This document shows, in pieces, positions 19,643 to 29,712 of a stretch of 64,000 bases of DNA. Location of the stretch: assembly GCF_000300875.1 (NCBI RefSeq), contig NZ_AMSG01000003.1:204148-268147 (forward strand). The letters are read 5' to 3'. The position numbers and the translations under genes are program-made. The notes under the pieces were generated by a model. It was not told the DNA's origin. It ran no database searches and saw nothing but the letters and a program-made list of their open reading frames with translations. How positions within the stretch are numbered: position 1 is the first letter of the stretch; each line of letters begins with the position of its first letter. Origin of the DNA: Galbibacter marinus. GTDB lineage: Bacteria > Bacteroidota > Bacteroidia > Flavobacteriales > Flavobacteriaceae.

Positions 19643-20266
19643 TTAGTTGATTACATCTAATGAACCCTTACCCTTTCTAATTACAGTAGGAGTGGCTTGT
19701 GAAAGATCAATTACTGTAGAGGCCACATTATCACCATAGCCACCATCGATAACAATGGATACTAAATTATCCCATTTTTCATGGATAAGCTCAGGATCCG
19801 TAGTATATTCAATCAATTCATCCTCATCATAGATGGAAGTAGAAACAATAGGATTTCCAAGCTTTTGAACCAAACTCAAGGCAATTGAATTATCTGGAAC
19901 TCTTATTCCCACTGTTCTTTTCTTTTTAAATACTTTTGGAAGTTTATTACTGCCAGGTAAAATAAATGTATATGGCCCTGGTAAAGCTCTTTTTAAAATC
20001 TTAAAAGTGGCAGTGTCTATTTGCTTAACATAGTCCGATAAATTACTCAGATCTGCACAAATAAATGAAAAATTGGCTTTTTCTAATTTCACACCTTTTA
20101 TCCGCGCGATTTTCTCCAGTGCCTTAGTATTGGTTATATCACATCCAAGCCCATATACCGTATCCGTAGGATAAATCACCAGTCCTCCATTTCGAAGTAC
20201 ACTGACGACCTTCTCAATCTCTCGAGGGTTAGGATTCTCTTCATATATACGTACTAAGTCCGCCAT
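19643..20266 (-). CDS. tsaC: L-threonylcarbamoyladenylate synthase (TsaC/Sua5/YrdC family)
   Basis: A 207-residue YrdC-domain protein that makes threonylcarbamoyl-AMP, the precursor of the t6A37 modification of ANN-decoding tRNAs. Diagnostic segments are GGLVIYPTDTVYGLGCDI near the N-terminus, the RIKGVKLEKANFSFICADLS basic region, ALPGPYTFILPGS, and TVGIRVPDNSIAL. The extra C-terminal Sua5 domain is absent, so it is of TsaC length. It heads a two-gene unit with the glycosyltransferase. Confidence 0.92.
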   Translation of the reverse strand: MADLVRIYEENPNPREIEKVVSVLRNGGLVIYPTDTVYGLGCDITNTKALEKIARIKGVKLEKANFSFICADLSNLSDYVKQIDTATFKILKRALPGPYTFILPGSNKLPKVFKKKRTVGIRVPDNSIALSLVQKLGNPIVSTSIYDEDELIEYTTDPELIHEKWDNLVSIVIDGGYGDNVASTVIDLSQATPTVIRKGKGSLDVIN

Positions 20267-20375
20267 AATACAAAATCTAAAATAAAGTTCAACACTAACT
20301 TATATTAAACGATCGTTACTCACTAAAATCTCTTGGTAAATTTTCAGTTAAACTACATGAAAAAAATAGTTGAGA

Positions 20376-21686
20376 CTACTTAGCTACCACCTTTACATCC
20401 TTTGACCTAGTCTCTTTTTTGTAAGGTCTGATAATTAGTCTGGCTGCGCGATCAAATCTTATATAATTATATACCCAATTCACAAATACAATTGCGCGAT
20501 TTCTAAAGCCTATCAGAGACAACAAGTGCACAAACATCCAGACAAACCAAGCAAAAAAACCTTGAAACTTCCAACTTGGCAGATCGACCACTGCTTTGTT
20601 TCTGCCAATGGTTGCCATGGTTCCTTTATCCTTGTAAACAAAAGGTTTTAGGTCTGTTTTGTTTTCCAGTATTTTCAATAAATTATCTCCCAGATTTCTT
20701 CCCTGCTGCATGGCCACTTGAGCAACCATTGGGTGCCCTCTGGGATAATCCTCACTTGTCATACAGGCGATGTCTCCAATGGCAAATATATTCTTATAAT
20801 GACTTACCTGAAGGAATTCATTTACCTTCAGTCGATTTCCTGGCAATAAACATTCAGAGGTTTTTAGACCATCGATAAGAGCTCCTTCAACTCCAGCAGC
20901 CCAAATCATGGTAGCTGTTCGAAATGTCAATTCAGAGTTGGTCGATACTATATCACCATCATATCCAGTAACCAGAGTATCCTTCCAAATATTGACCCCC
21001 ATTTTCTCTAAAAACTCCTCAGCTTTTCTTGAGGCTACCTCACTCATTCCGTCAAGAACACGATCCGAAGATTGAACAATATTTATCTGAGCCCTTCGCG
21101 TATCCAAATCTGGATAGTCCTTAGGAAGGATTCCTTTTTTTATCTCAGCTAGAGCCCCAGCGAGTTCAACACCAGTTGGTCCACCACCGACAATAACAAA
21201 ATTCATTAATGCATCTTGCTCATCTAGACTATCAGTGAGCAATGCTTTTTCGAAATTTTGCAAAATCAAACTGCGAAGGTTAAGTGCCTCAGGCACCGTC
21301 TTCATAATCATACTATTTAATTCAATTTCTTTGTTACCAAAGAAATTAGTTTTAGAGCCTGTGGCTAAAACTAAATAGTCATATTTCAAAGGCCCAATAT
21401 TGGTTTCTAATTTTTTTGCCTCAGGATCAATCCTAGTTACGTTAGCCAATCTAAAATAGAAATTGGGAAACCTGCTTAGAATTTTTCGAATGGGATATGC
21501 GATAGAATCTGGTTCGAGCCCACCTGTAGAGACCTGATACAATAAAGGCTGAAAAGTATGGTAATTATGTTTGTCCAACATCACCACCTGAACCTCTTGC
21601 TTGGCGAGTTTTTTAGCGAGTTGAATACCAGCGAAGCCTCCTCCTATGATTACAACTCGGGGTATAGTTATCTGCGGTATATTCAT
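20376..21686 (-). CDS. ndh: Type II NADH:quinone oxidoreductase (NDH-2)
   Basis: A 436-residue flavoprotein that oxidises NADH and reduces quinone at the inner face of the membrane without pumping protons. It has the FAD-binding motif VVIIGGGFAGIQLAKKL at residues 11-27, a second dinucleotide fold FVIVGGGPTGVELAGALAEI for NADH, and the FAD motif IFAIGDIA. A hydrophobic amphipathic C-terminal region (FFAWFVWMFVHLLSLIGF) provides membrane association. The neighbouring menD and menF genes supply the quinone acceptor, a sensible functional link. Confidence 0.92.
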   Translation of the reverse strand: MNIPQITIPRVVIIGGGFAGIQLAKKLAKQEVQVVMLDKHNYHTFQPLLYQVSTGGLEPDSIAYPIRKILSRFPNFYFRLANVTRIDPEAKKLETNIGPLKYDYLVLATGSKTNFFGNKEIELNSMIMKTVPEALNLRSLILQNFEKALLTDSLDEQDALMNFVIVGGGPTGVELAGALAEIKKGILPKDYPDLDTRRAQINIVQSSDRVLDGMSEVASRKAEEFLEKMGVNIWKDTLVTGYDGDIVSTNSELTFRTATMIWAAGVEGALIDGLKTSECLLPGNRLKVNEFLQVSHYKNIFAIGDIACMTSEDYPRGHPMVAQVAMQQGRNLGDNLLKILENKTDLKPFVYKDKGTMATIGRNKAVVDLPSWKFQGFFAWFVWMFVHLLSLIGFRNRAIVFVNWVYNYIRFDRAARLIIRPYKKETRSKDVKVVAK

Positions 21687-21776
21687 GTCTTGAATTTATA
21701 CATTAAAGGTATCAATTTAAATTCTACTACAACCACTGATTTTTAATATTCTACTGGCCAAAACAAGGGAAAAACT

Positions 21777-23510
21777 TTAATTCTGTGATAAAAACTTAAA
21801 ATAACCGAGTAAAATTTCGTCATTTAAAAGTCTTGGGGTGTGAATTTCTAATAATTTAGCTCTTTGGGAATCTTTGTAAAATGCTATCAAGTGTTCTTCT
21901 AACTCTTCTTGGTTTGCTGCACTTAGATACTCTACTCCAAAGGTTTCGCAAATCCCCTTAGCCCTTAAGGAGTGTTTGGTTTCAAAATAGGTGCTGAAAT
22001 TATCGGTGTTTTTATTCCCTGGTAAAATCCTAAAAATACCACCTCCCTGATTATTAATAACTATAAGCCTAAAATTAGATGGTATATAATTGTTCCAAAG
22101 GGCATTCGAGTCATAAAAGAAACTAAGATCCCCTGTAATAATAAGAACTGGTCGATTACTTGCCACAGCCGCTCCTACTGCCGTACTAATACTACCATCT
22201 ATTCCACTTGTACCTCGATTACAGAAAACCTGTAACTTTTCGTTTAATTGAAACAATTGCGCATATCGAATGGTCGAACTATTACTCAACTGTAGTTGGT
22301 AATGATTTGGAATGGTTTTTAAAATTCGCTCGTAAACGCTAAAATCAGAAAAAGGTAACTGGGTTACATACTGCTTGTGAGCCACGCTCCGCTGTGCTTT
22401 AACCTTCAGCCATGTACTTTGTTGTCCAGTGGAACTAGGTTCTACTAGATTTAAAAATGCGGATAAAAACTCCGATGGTTTGGTTTTAAAGTGCCGTTCC
22501 AAGCAGTAAAAAGTATCATAAGCCTTTTTCGGATCAATATGCCAATGATGTTTAGGTGGATAATTTCTTAAAAATGCTTTTATCTTTTTAGATACCACTA
22601 GCCCTCCAAAAGTAAGTAGTACATCAGGTTGTAATTCTTTAAAATGAGGCTCATCCTTCTTATTGAATTCCAAGGGGGCTATAATTTTATCGATGTTTGG
22701 AAAAAAATCAGAATGGTGTAAATTAGAAGTTGTCTCAGTAAAGACAATCACACTTGTATCATTTGCTAACTTCTCCAATACTTCAAAAGGAATTTCATCT
22801 GGGAAATTTACCCCTACTAACACCATTTTCTTTTCAGCCGAATTCCAAATTTTAGAATAGGACATTAATTCCTCAGATGTAATCGTGTAGTCGGACAAGG
22901 AGGCTGATATAACTTCGGGATGAACTAACTGTTGCTCCACACTGTGATAAAGCGGCTCTTCAAAAGGGATATTGATATGCACTGGTCCACTTTCCATAAT
23001 AGCGGTGTTTATGGCATAATTTATTTTGTGCTCATTTTCCTTTTGATGATTATTATAGATGGTTTCTTCACCTGATGTCTTACCATCATAAGTATATTGA
23101 TCTTCTTTTAAATTGGCTGAATACAGAATATGCCTATGGTATACATCGTTTTGTCTGATGGTTTGCCCATCTCCAATATCGATCTTAGAAGAAGGACGAT
23201 CAGCCGAGAGAACAACAAGTGGAATGTCACTGTAAAAGGCCTCCGATATGGCTGGATAATAATTCAAAAGAGCTGAACCAGAAGTACACAATAAGGCCAC
23301 GGGCTTTTTAAGTTGCTGTGCAATTCCTAAAGCAAAAAAACCAGCAGAGCGCTCATCTACAATACTATAAGTTTTAAAATAAGGATCTTCTGTGAAACTA
23401 ATGGTTAAAGGTGCATTTCTACTACCTGGAGAAATAATGATATGTTGAATTTCTTTTAATTTGCATAACTGCGATACCGTTTGTGCTAAAACAATGCTCG
23501 ATCTCTTCAT
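21777..23510 (-). CDS. menD: 2-succinyl-5-enolpyruvyl-6-hydroxy-3-cyclohexene-1-carboxylate synthase
   Basis: A 577-residue thiamine-diphosphate enzyme that joins isochorismate and 2-oxoglutarate in menaquinone synthesis. The N-terminus has LKEIQHIIISPGSRNAPLTI and VDERSAGFFALGIAQ (the ThDP-activating Glu region). The C-terminal ThDP-binding part has NRGTSGIDGSISTAVGAA and ITGDLSFFYDSNALWN, followed by NNQGGGIFRILPG. The frame is open to 23537, but a promoter box at 23535-23542 supports the ATG at 23510 (MKRSSIVLAQTV). It lies 71 bp after menF. Confidence 0.95.
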   Translation of the reverse strand: MKRSSIVLAQTVSQLCKLKEIQHIIISPGSRNAPLTISFTEDPYFKTYSIVDERSAGFFALGIAQQLKKPVALLCTSGSALLNYYPAISEAFYSDIPLVVLSADRPSSKIDIGDGQTIRQNDVYHRHILYSANLKEDQYTYDGKTSGEETIYNNHQKENEHKINYAINTAIMESGPVHINIPFEEPLYHSVEQQLVHPEVISASLSDYTITSEELMSYSKIWNSAEKKMVLVGVNFPDEIPFEVLEKLANDTSVIVFTETTSNLHHSDFFPNIDKIIAPLEFNKKDEPHFKELQPDVLLTFGGLVVSKKIKAFLRNYPPKHHWHIDPKKAYDTFYCLERHFKTKPSEFLSAFLNLVEPSSTGQQSTWLKVKAQRSVAHKQYVTQLPFSDFSVYERILKTIPNHYQLQLSNSSTIRYAQLFQLNEKLQVFCNRGTSGIDGSISTAVGAAVASNRPVLIITGDLSFFYDSNALWNNYIPSNFRLIVINNQGGGIFRILPGNKNTDNFSTYFETKHSLRAKGICETFGVEYLSAANQEELEEHLIAFYKDSQRAKLLEIHTPRLLNDEILLGYFKFLSQN

Positions 23511-23534
23511 GTTTAAATTGCCTAATTGGAGTAA

Positions 23535-23542
23535 CAAAAATA
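23535..23542 (-). promoter_or_regulatory. -7 promoter box TATTTTTG of menD
   Basis: Exact TAnnTTTG on the reverse strand, with a predicted start near 23529. It gives menD its own promoter within the gap after menF and decides the menD start codon. Confidence 0.5.
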
Positions 23543-23581
23543 CTCAAAATAAGTCCCTTTATCCATAAAAAGTCAAGTAAT

Positions 23582-24643
23582 TTACGGGGTGCCAGTAACT
23601 ACATTTAAAATAGTCTTTCCTTTGTTTACGGTCTCTTCCCACTCCCTCTCAGCAACTGAATCAATAGTAATTCCACCTCCAACATACAACACCAACTCAT
23701 TTCCAATATACTGCATACAACGCAGGTTAACATAAAGTTGGGCTTGTTGTTCCATATTAATGGTTCCTAAATATCCTGTGTAGTAGTTGCGTTTATAGAA
23801 TTCATTAGCTTGAATAAAATCCAAAGCAGGGAGTTTGGGTAAACCGCACACCGCTGGGGTGGGATGAAGTTCTTCAATAAGTCCTTCCAAATCACCTGAT
23901 AATTTAGCAGTAATTTTAGTCTGTAAATGGTATAGCTTAGCAGCTTTTACGGTTTGTACCTCCGAGACTTTAATATCACTACTATAGTCCTTTAAGGCAT
24001 CTAAAATAGCCACTGTAACCATGGCCTGTTCTTGTTTTTCTTTCTCTCCCCACTGAACTGTAGTTTGACCATGATCTCCAACAGTTGCTGCTAAAGCCAT
24101 GGTATGTATTTTTTGATCCTTTACATCAATAAGAGTTTCAGGGCTTGCTCCCATCCACAGCCCTACTTTAGGATGATACCACAGGTAGCAAAAAGCATCT
24201 GGGTAACGCCGAGCTAAATTTTTATAAAGTCCGATACAATCCAACTCAGGTAGGGATATACGCTGTTCTCTAGAAAGCACCACTTTTTGAAACTTTCCAT
24301 TTTCAATCGCTTTAACCCCGCTGTCTACTAGGGACAAGTGACGCTGTTTTTCCGGATATTCCAGCTCTAATATCTCTATAGAATGACCACTACTTACACT
24401 GGACAATTCACACTGAATTTCCTTTGAAGAATCCTTTGGAATAATAACTGCATTTTCTTTTCCAACAAAAGGCACCATTATAAAACCCTGCTGCTTCATA
24501 TGAACCAATTTATGGAGTGTATTATCAAATTGTAACATTCCATGGATCTTCGTTTTGGCCGGGTATTTATACAACACTAAAGGCAACTCTTGATCGTAAT
24601 GATTAGAGACTTCCTTAAAAAAAACTTCACCAGTGAGAATCAT
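23582..24643 (-). CDS. menF: Isochorismate synthase
   Basis: A 353-residue chorismate-utilising enzyme that opens menaquinone synthesis by converting chorismate to isochorismate. Family blocks: KFQKVVLSREQRI (general-base lysine region), WMGASPETLIDV, IHTMALAATVGDHG, HPTPAVCGLPK, YYTGYLG, LYVNLRCMQ and YVGGGITIDSVAEREWEE with metal-binding glutamates. It is shorter than many homologues at the N-terminus but has the full catalytic domain. Its ATG is 4 bp after the stop of the upstream hotdog thioesterase, which implies cotranscription. Confidence 0.93.
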   Translation of the reverse strand: MILTGEVFFKEVSNHYDQELPLVLYKYPAKTKIHGMLQFDNTLHKLVHMKQQGFIMVPFVGKENAVIIPKDSSKEIQCELSSVSSGHSIEILELEYPEKQRHLSLVDSGVKAIENGKFQKVVLSREQRISLPELDCIGLYKNLARRYPDAFCYLWYHPKVGLWMGASPETLIDVKDQKIHTMALAATVGDHGQTTVQWGEKEKQEQAMVTVAILDALKDYSSDIKVSEVQTVKAAKLYHLQTKITAKLSGDLEGLIEELHPTPAVCGLPKLPALDFIQANEFYKRNYYTGYLGTINMEQQAQLYVNLRCMQYIGNELVLYVGGGITIDSVAEREWEETVNKGKTILNVVTGTP

Positions 24644-24647
24644 AATA

Positions 24648-25073
24648 CTAATTAGCTTTTGGCAATCGAATAGTAGTTAATTTACAAATTGAAATTATGT
24701 TGTCTTTTTGATCAGTAATTTTAATCTCCCATAATTGCGTAGTGCGGCCCTTATGGAGGAATCGAGCAGTAGCATAAACTTCCCCCTGCGAAATACTCTT
24801 CAGGTGATTGGCACTAATTTCAATTCCTCGTATGATAAAATCTTTGGTATCTAAAAACACAAATGAGGCTGCACTACCCACACTTTCTGCTAGAGCCACA
24901 GTAGCACCACCATGTAAAACACCATCAGGTTGATGTACTCTAGGATTAACAGGCATTTTGGCAACAAGGTAATTATCACCGATTTCAATATATTCTATTT
25001 GAAGGGTTTCCATTAGTGTATTTTCACACCTTTGGTTAATCGTTGCTAAAATCTTTTCCTTATCAATTTGCAT
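24648..25073 (-). CDS. PaaI-family hotdog thioesterase (candidate DHNA-CoA thioesterase)
   Basis: A 141-residue hotdog protein. HQPDGVLHGGATVALAESVG (about residues 51-70) carries the HGG motif and catalytic Glu of the PaaI/YdiI/MenI group. ATG at 25073 (MQIDKEKIL) is chosen: an upstream in-frame start would lie above the promoter box at 25093-25100. It is the first gene of a unit with menF, 4 bp apart. That position suggests it releases CoA from 1,4-dihydroxy-2-naphthoyl-CoA in menaquinone synthesis; this is an inference from context. Confidence 0.85.
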   Translation of the reverse strand: MQIDKEKILATINQRCENTLMETLQIEYIEIGDNYLVAKMPVNPRVHQPDGVLHGGATVALAESVGSAASFVFLDTKDFIIRGIEISANHLKSISQGEVYATARFLHKGRTTQLWEIKITDQKDNIISICKLTTIRLPKAN

Positions 25074-25078
25074 ATTAT

Positions 25079-25086
25079 TACTTTTG
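25079..25086 (+). promoter_or_regulatory. -7 promoter box TACTTTTG of the GNAT gene
   Basis: Exact TAnnTTTG on the forward strand; predicted start near 25093, 20 nt before the ATG at 25113. It faces the promoter box on the other strand at 25093-25100, so the two transcripts would overlap at their 5' ends. Confidence 0.5.
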
Positions 25087-25092
25087 GACTCA

Positions 25093-25100
25093 CAAAAATA
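25093..25100 (-). promoter_or_regulatory. -7 promoter box TATTTTTG of the thioesterase-menF unit
   Basis: Exact TAnnTTTG on the reverse strand; predicted start near 25086, 13 nt before the ATG at 25073. It lies head-on with the forward box at 25079-25086. Confidence 0.5.
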
Positions 25101-25112
25101 CAACAAACGTTG

Positions 25113-25655
25113 ATGAATATACCGACCTTACAAAACGAAATTGTAAAACTGGAACCCTTAACTCTGGAAAATTACAAAAACCTATATGCTATTTCCTCTG
25201 AAAGAGATTTACTTCAATATTCTCCCTCAGATATTTCTACATTTCAGGCCTTGACAAATTATGTCCAACAAGCATTGTTAGCATGTGAAAAGGACTTGGC
25301 GCTACCATTTATTATCTATGACAAAACAACACAGCGCTATGCTGGCAGCACCCGGTATATGAACATGGATTGGAAAAACAAGGTACTACATATAGGATCT
25401 ACTTGGATCGGAAAAGAATTCCAAGGAACTGGTCTTAACACATCCATGAAAAAGTTAATGATCAATTATGCTTTTCATAAAATGAATTTTGAAAAGGTTG
25501 AGTTTAGAATAGATCAACGCAATGTTCGATCGCGTAAAGCGGTCGAAAAGCTAGGTGCACAGCTTGAAGGCGTGCTAAGGCAAAACGTTTTCTTGAGTGA
25601 TGGATACAAAAGAAATACCTGCTGTTATGGTATTTTAAAAAATGAATGGTTATAG
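25113..25655 (+). CDS. GNAT family N-acetyltransferase (RimJ/RimL-like)
   Basis: A 180-residue acetyltransferase. It begins MNIPTLQNEIVKLEPL, as in RimJ/RimL-type enzymes. The acetyl-CoA region is TWIGKEFQGTGLNTSMKKLM (about residues 103-122), followed by EFRIDQRNVRSRKAVEKLGA and EGVLRQNVFLSDGYKRN, typical of this subgroup. The target (a protein N-terminus or a small molecule) cannot be told. The start at 25113 fits the promoter box at 25079-25086. It is divergent from the thioesterase-menF unit with 39 bp between start codons. Confidence 0.88.
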   Translation: MNIPTLQNEIVKLEPLTLENYKNLYAISSERDLLQYSPSDISTFQALTNYVQQALLACEKDLALPFIIYDKTTQRYAGSTRYMNMDWKNKVLHIGSTWIGKEFQGTGLNTSMKKLMINYAFHKMNFEKVEFRIDQRNVRSRKAVEKLGAQLEGVLRQNVFLSDGYKRNTCCYGILKNEWL

Positions 25656-25874
25656 CTACCAATCTTGAAAAACTTCTCTACTAAATTTTTAGGATCACCT
25701 TTGTTTGTCTGATAATGACATTTTGAATTAAGTCGTTAAAGCTATATTAAAATGTGTTAAATATTTTATTAAAATACAACTTACAAGCAACCTTTTCCGT
25801 TTACTTCATCGTATACATACAATAATCACTAGGTCGATTATTATAAAGAATTAAACTATTAAAAAAGCAATATT

Positions 25875-25988
25875 ATGACCTCAAACTTATGGATATTAGA
25901 AATCGCTAAAATTTTTGCAATTTTAGGAATTGTGATTTGGATAATAAAAGAAATAGGAGTTCGACTAATTGAAAGAAAAAAGCGATAA
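25875..25988 (+). CDS. Possible small membrane peptide, 37 residues
   Basis: An ATG-started frame with one hydrophobic segment (about residues 11-25, AKIFAILGIVIWIIK) followed by a basic tail (RLIERKKR), a layout typical of real small membrane peptides. There is no recognised family, no clear promoter and no ribosome-binding site, which is normal in this phylum. A terminator about 265 bp downstream on the same strand shows that something is transcribed in this direction. Confidence 0.35.
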   Translation: MTSNLWILEIAKIFAILGIVIWIIKEIGVRLIERKKR

Positions 25989-26137
25989 CTCAAATGGCCT
26001 AACATTATTACAAATCGCAAATCATTTGCCTATTATGTATTTGTAAAATAAGATGGAGTCTTTTTTGTACATATGTCGAATTATATGGATAAGACTGTAC
26101 AACAAATGATTTTAAGAACTCTTCCCTTTTATAATTC

Positions 26138-26254
26138 CATGTCAAACGGGATGCTAGCGGACTTGATGAATCTCATCATTTATCACTAATAGATTATGTG
26201 GATGCCGCCAAGGGTTCGAAAGCTGATCAACAAGCTAAGTACAAAATATATTGA
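26138..26254 (+). pseudogene. Possible gene remnant or RNA 3' part before a terminator
   Basis: This frame lacks a usable start codon near its 5' end but reads as soluble protein-like sequence (ASGLDESHHLSLIDYVDAAK, then Lys/Gln-rich). Its TGA coincides with the first base of the strong terminator at 26254-26290. It could be the 3' end of a decayed gene, the result of a frameshift from the 26073 frame, or part of a small RNA. I recognise no family. Confidence 0.25.
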
Positions 26255-26290
26255 ACCTCTCTTTTAAAATGATCTAAGAGAGGTTTTTTT
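26254..26290 (+). terminator. Strong intrinsic terminator, forward strand
   Basis: AACCTCTCTT and AAGAGAGGTT pair perfectly around a 12-nt loop and are followed by eight T. No annotated gene precedes it on this strand nearer than the GNAT gene, 600 bp upstream. Confidence 0.85.
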
Positions 26291-26303
26291 TGACCTCGAT
26301 CAT

Positions 26304-26334
26304 AAAAAAATCCCGAGACCATCGCCCCAGGATT
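26304..26334 (-). terminator. Terminator of dnaK
   Basis: On the reverse strand AATCC and GGATT, extended by imperfect pairs, form a hairpin followed by seven T, about 55 bp beyond the dnaK stop. Confidence 0.65.
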
Positions 26335-26388
26335 CTTTTGTTTATTAGATGTCCAGCCCTAAATAGGACTAAGCAATCATATCACTTA

Positions 26389-28377
<1,989 letters not shown>

Positions 28378-28580
28378 TCACAATAAAAAGCTAACATCAA
28401 CTGTTTAAGCCACTAAGTTGCTGTCATTACTACCCGACTGTGTGGCAAATTATTCTAAACGACAAAATTCTCTCTACTCTAATTACGCTGCAAAATCTAT
28501 AAGACACACACCTTTAGCTAAATCTTTTTGTAACATTGTAAGCAAGTTGACTACTAATACTTAAAACATCAATCTCAACT

Positions 28581-29075
28581 TTGACACACGACCTAGAGCA
28601 TAAATTTGTAAACCAGTTGGAAGCAAACCAAAATATCGTACATAAAATATGTAAGATTTATACGGATTGCCCTGATGCGCATAAAGATTTGTTCCAAGAG
28701 ATCACCATCCAATTATGGAAAGCCTATCCCAAATTTCGAGGAGATGCTAAATTTAGCACATGGATGTACCGAATAGCGCTCAATACAGCTATTACTCTTT
28801 ATAGGAAATCTAAAAGACGCCTCCCAACTGATAATATAGACCCAGTTCTCTATAGGGTCAAAGCGATAGATTATGACGATACAGAGGAACAACAATTATC
28901 CTTGATGTATGATGCAATTAAACAACTCAACGACATAGAGAAGGCACTAGTATTTTTATACTTAGAGGATAAGAATTACTATGAAATTTCAGAGACGATG
29001 GGTATTACCGAGATCAATGCAAGAGTTAAAATGAATAGAATTAAAAAGAAACTAAGAAATATACTAAATCCCTAA
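28581..29075 (+). CDS. RNA polymerase sigma factor, ECF family
   Basis: A 164-residue sigma-70 protein with only regions 2 and 4. Region 2 is around residues 25-75 (DLFQEITIQLWKAYPKFRG and FSTWMYRIALNTAI); region 4 is around 115-162 (EKALVFLYLEDKNYYEISET and ARVKMNRIKKKLR). The only start giving a complete region 2 is TTG at 28581. Its stop overlaps the start of the next gene (TAATG), so a membrane protein is translationally coupled to it, the classic place for a sigma regulator. Confidence 0.87.
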   Translation: MTHDLEHKFVNQLEANQNIVHKICKIYTDCPDAHKDLFQEITIQLWKAYPKFRGDAKFSTWMYRIALNTAITLYRKSKRRLPTDNIDPVLYRVKAIDYDDTEEQQLSLMYDAIKQLNDIEKALVFLYLEDKNYYEISETMGITEINARVKMNRIKKKLRNILNP

Positions 29076-29692
29076 TGGAAGAGCTTGATTTATTAAAAAA
29101 GGATTGGCAGAAAAGGGAGAAGAATCTACCCAAGCTATCCTACGAAGATATCTATAAGATGATGCTTAGGAAATCATCTTCATCAGTACGATGGATTTTT
29201 TATATTAGTATACTTGAATTAGGACTAGGTATCCTAATAATTTTATTCTACCATCCAAACGTGGGTAAACAAATACAACTGCCCAATTTCATCAATTACT
29301 TCTCTTACATTTCCATACCTGTGTTATTGTATTTTGCCTACCGCTTTTTCCAAAATTATAGAAACATCTCTACTACTGCATCGGTTAAAGGCTTACTGGA
29401 AAGTATCATGAATGCCCGCAGGACCGTACGATTATATATTATCTTAAATTTAGTGCTCGGTGGATTAGCCTCTATTTTTACTTTTATATATGTGTATATC
29501 AATCAACAAGGTGGTTGGGACATCTTTGTTCATGAAGCTCAAATAAAGGATTATCTCATTATTTTTGTAGTCGCAGTCATTGCAACATTGATTGTATTGT
29601 TCGTACTTTTAGGTATATACCTTCTACTCTATGGTTTCTTAATGAGACGTTTAAGACACAATTATAAAGAGCTAAAGAAAATGGAGGTTTAA
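29075..29692 (+). CDS. Four-helix membrane protein coupled to the ECF sigma factor (putative regulator)
   Basis: 205 residues: a charged cytosolic N-terminus (about 1-38, EELDLLKKDWQKREKNLP) and four hydrophobic segments near residues 40-58, 72-90, 118-140 and 160-188, ending in a basic tail. It has no HxxxCxxC zinc motif of the ZAS anti-sigma factors. The one-base overlap with the sigma gene suggests it holds or releases that sigma factor; the N-terminal segment would be the contact part. This is inference from position. Confidence 0.65.
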   Translation: MEELDLLKKDWQKREKNLPKLSYEDIYKMMLRKSSSSVRWIFYISILELGLGILIILFYHPNVGKQIQLPNFINYFSYISIPVLLYFAYRFFQNYRNISTTASVKGLLESIMNARRTVRLYIILNLVLGGLASIFTFIYVYINQQGGWDIFVHEAQIKDYLIIFVVAVIATLIVLFVLLGIYLLLYGFLMRRLRHNYKELKKMEV

Positions 29693-29712
29693 CACTGTAT
29701 ATGGATTATAAA

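Larger units (their letters stand above)
25656..26388. other. Gene-poor interval with a possible small forward transcript
   Basis: No conserved gene of normal length is found. It contains a 37-codon frame with a membrane segment (25875-25988), a 38-codon frame at 26073-26189 of no recognised family, a start-less frame at 26138-26254 ending exactly at a strong forward terminator (26254-26290), and the dnaK terminator on the other strand (26304-26334). No TAnnTTTG box is seen between 25656 and 25875. Confidence 0.6.

Noticed and set aside
26073..26189. 38-codon forward frame MSNYMDKTVQQM...
   Set aside because: It has no hydrophobic or family signature, it ends in two stops, and the overlapping frame ending at the terminator looks equally protein-like. 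It was not strong enough to call as a gene.
25875..26254. Toxin-antitoxin or bacteriocin locus
   Set aside because: The small membrane peptide is suggestive, but no antitoxin, antisense RNA or immunity gene can be identified.
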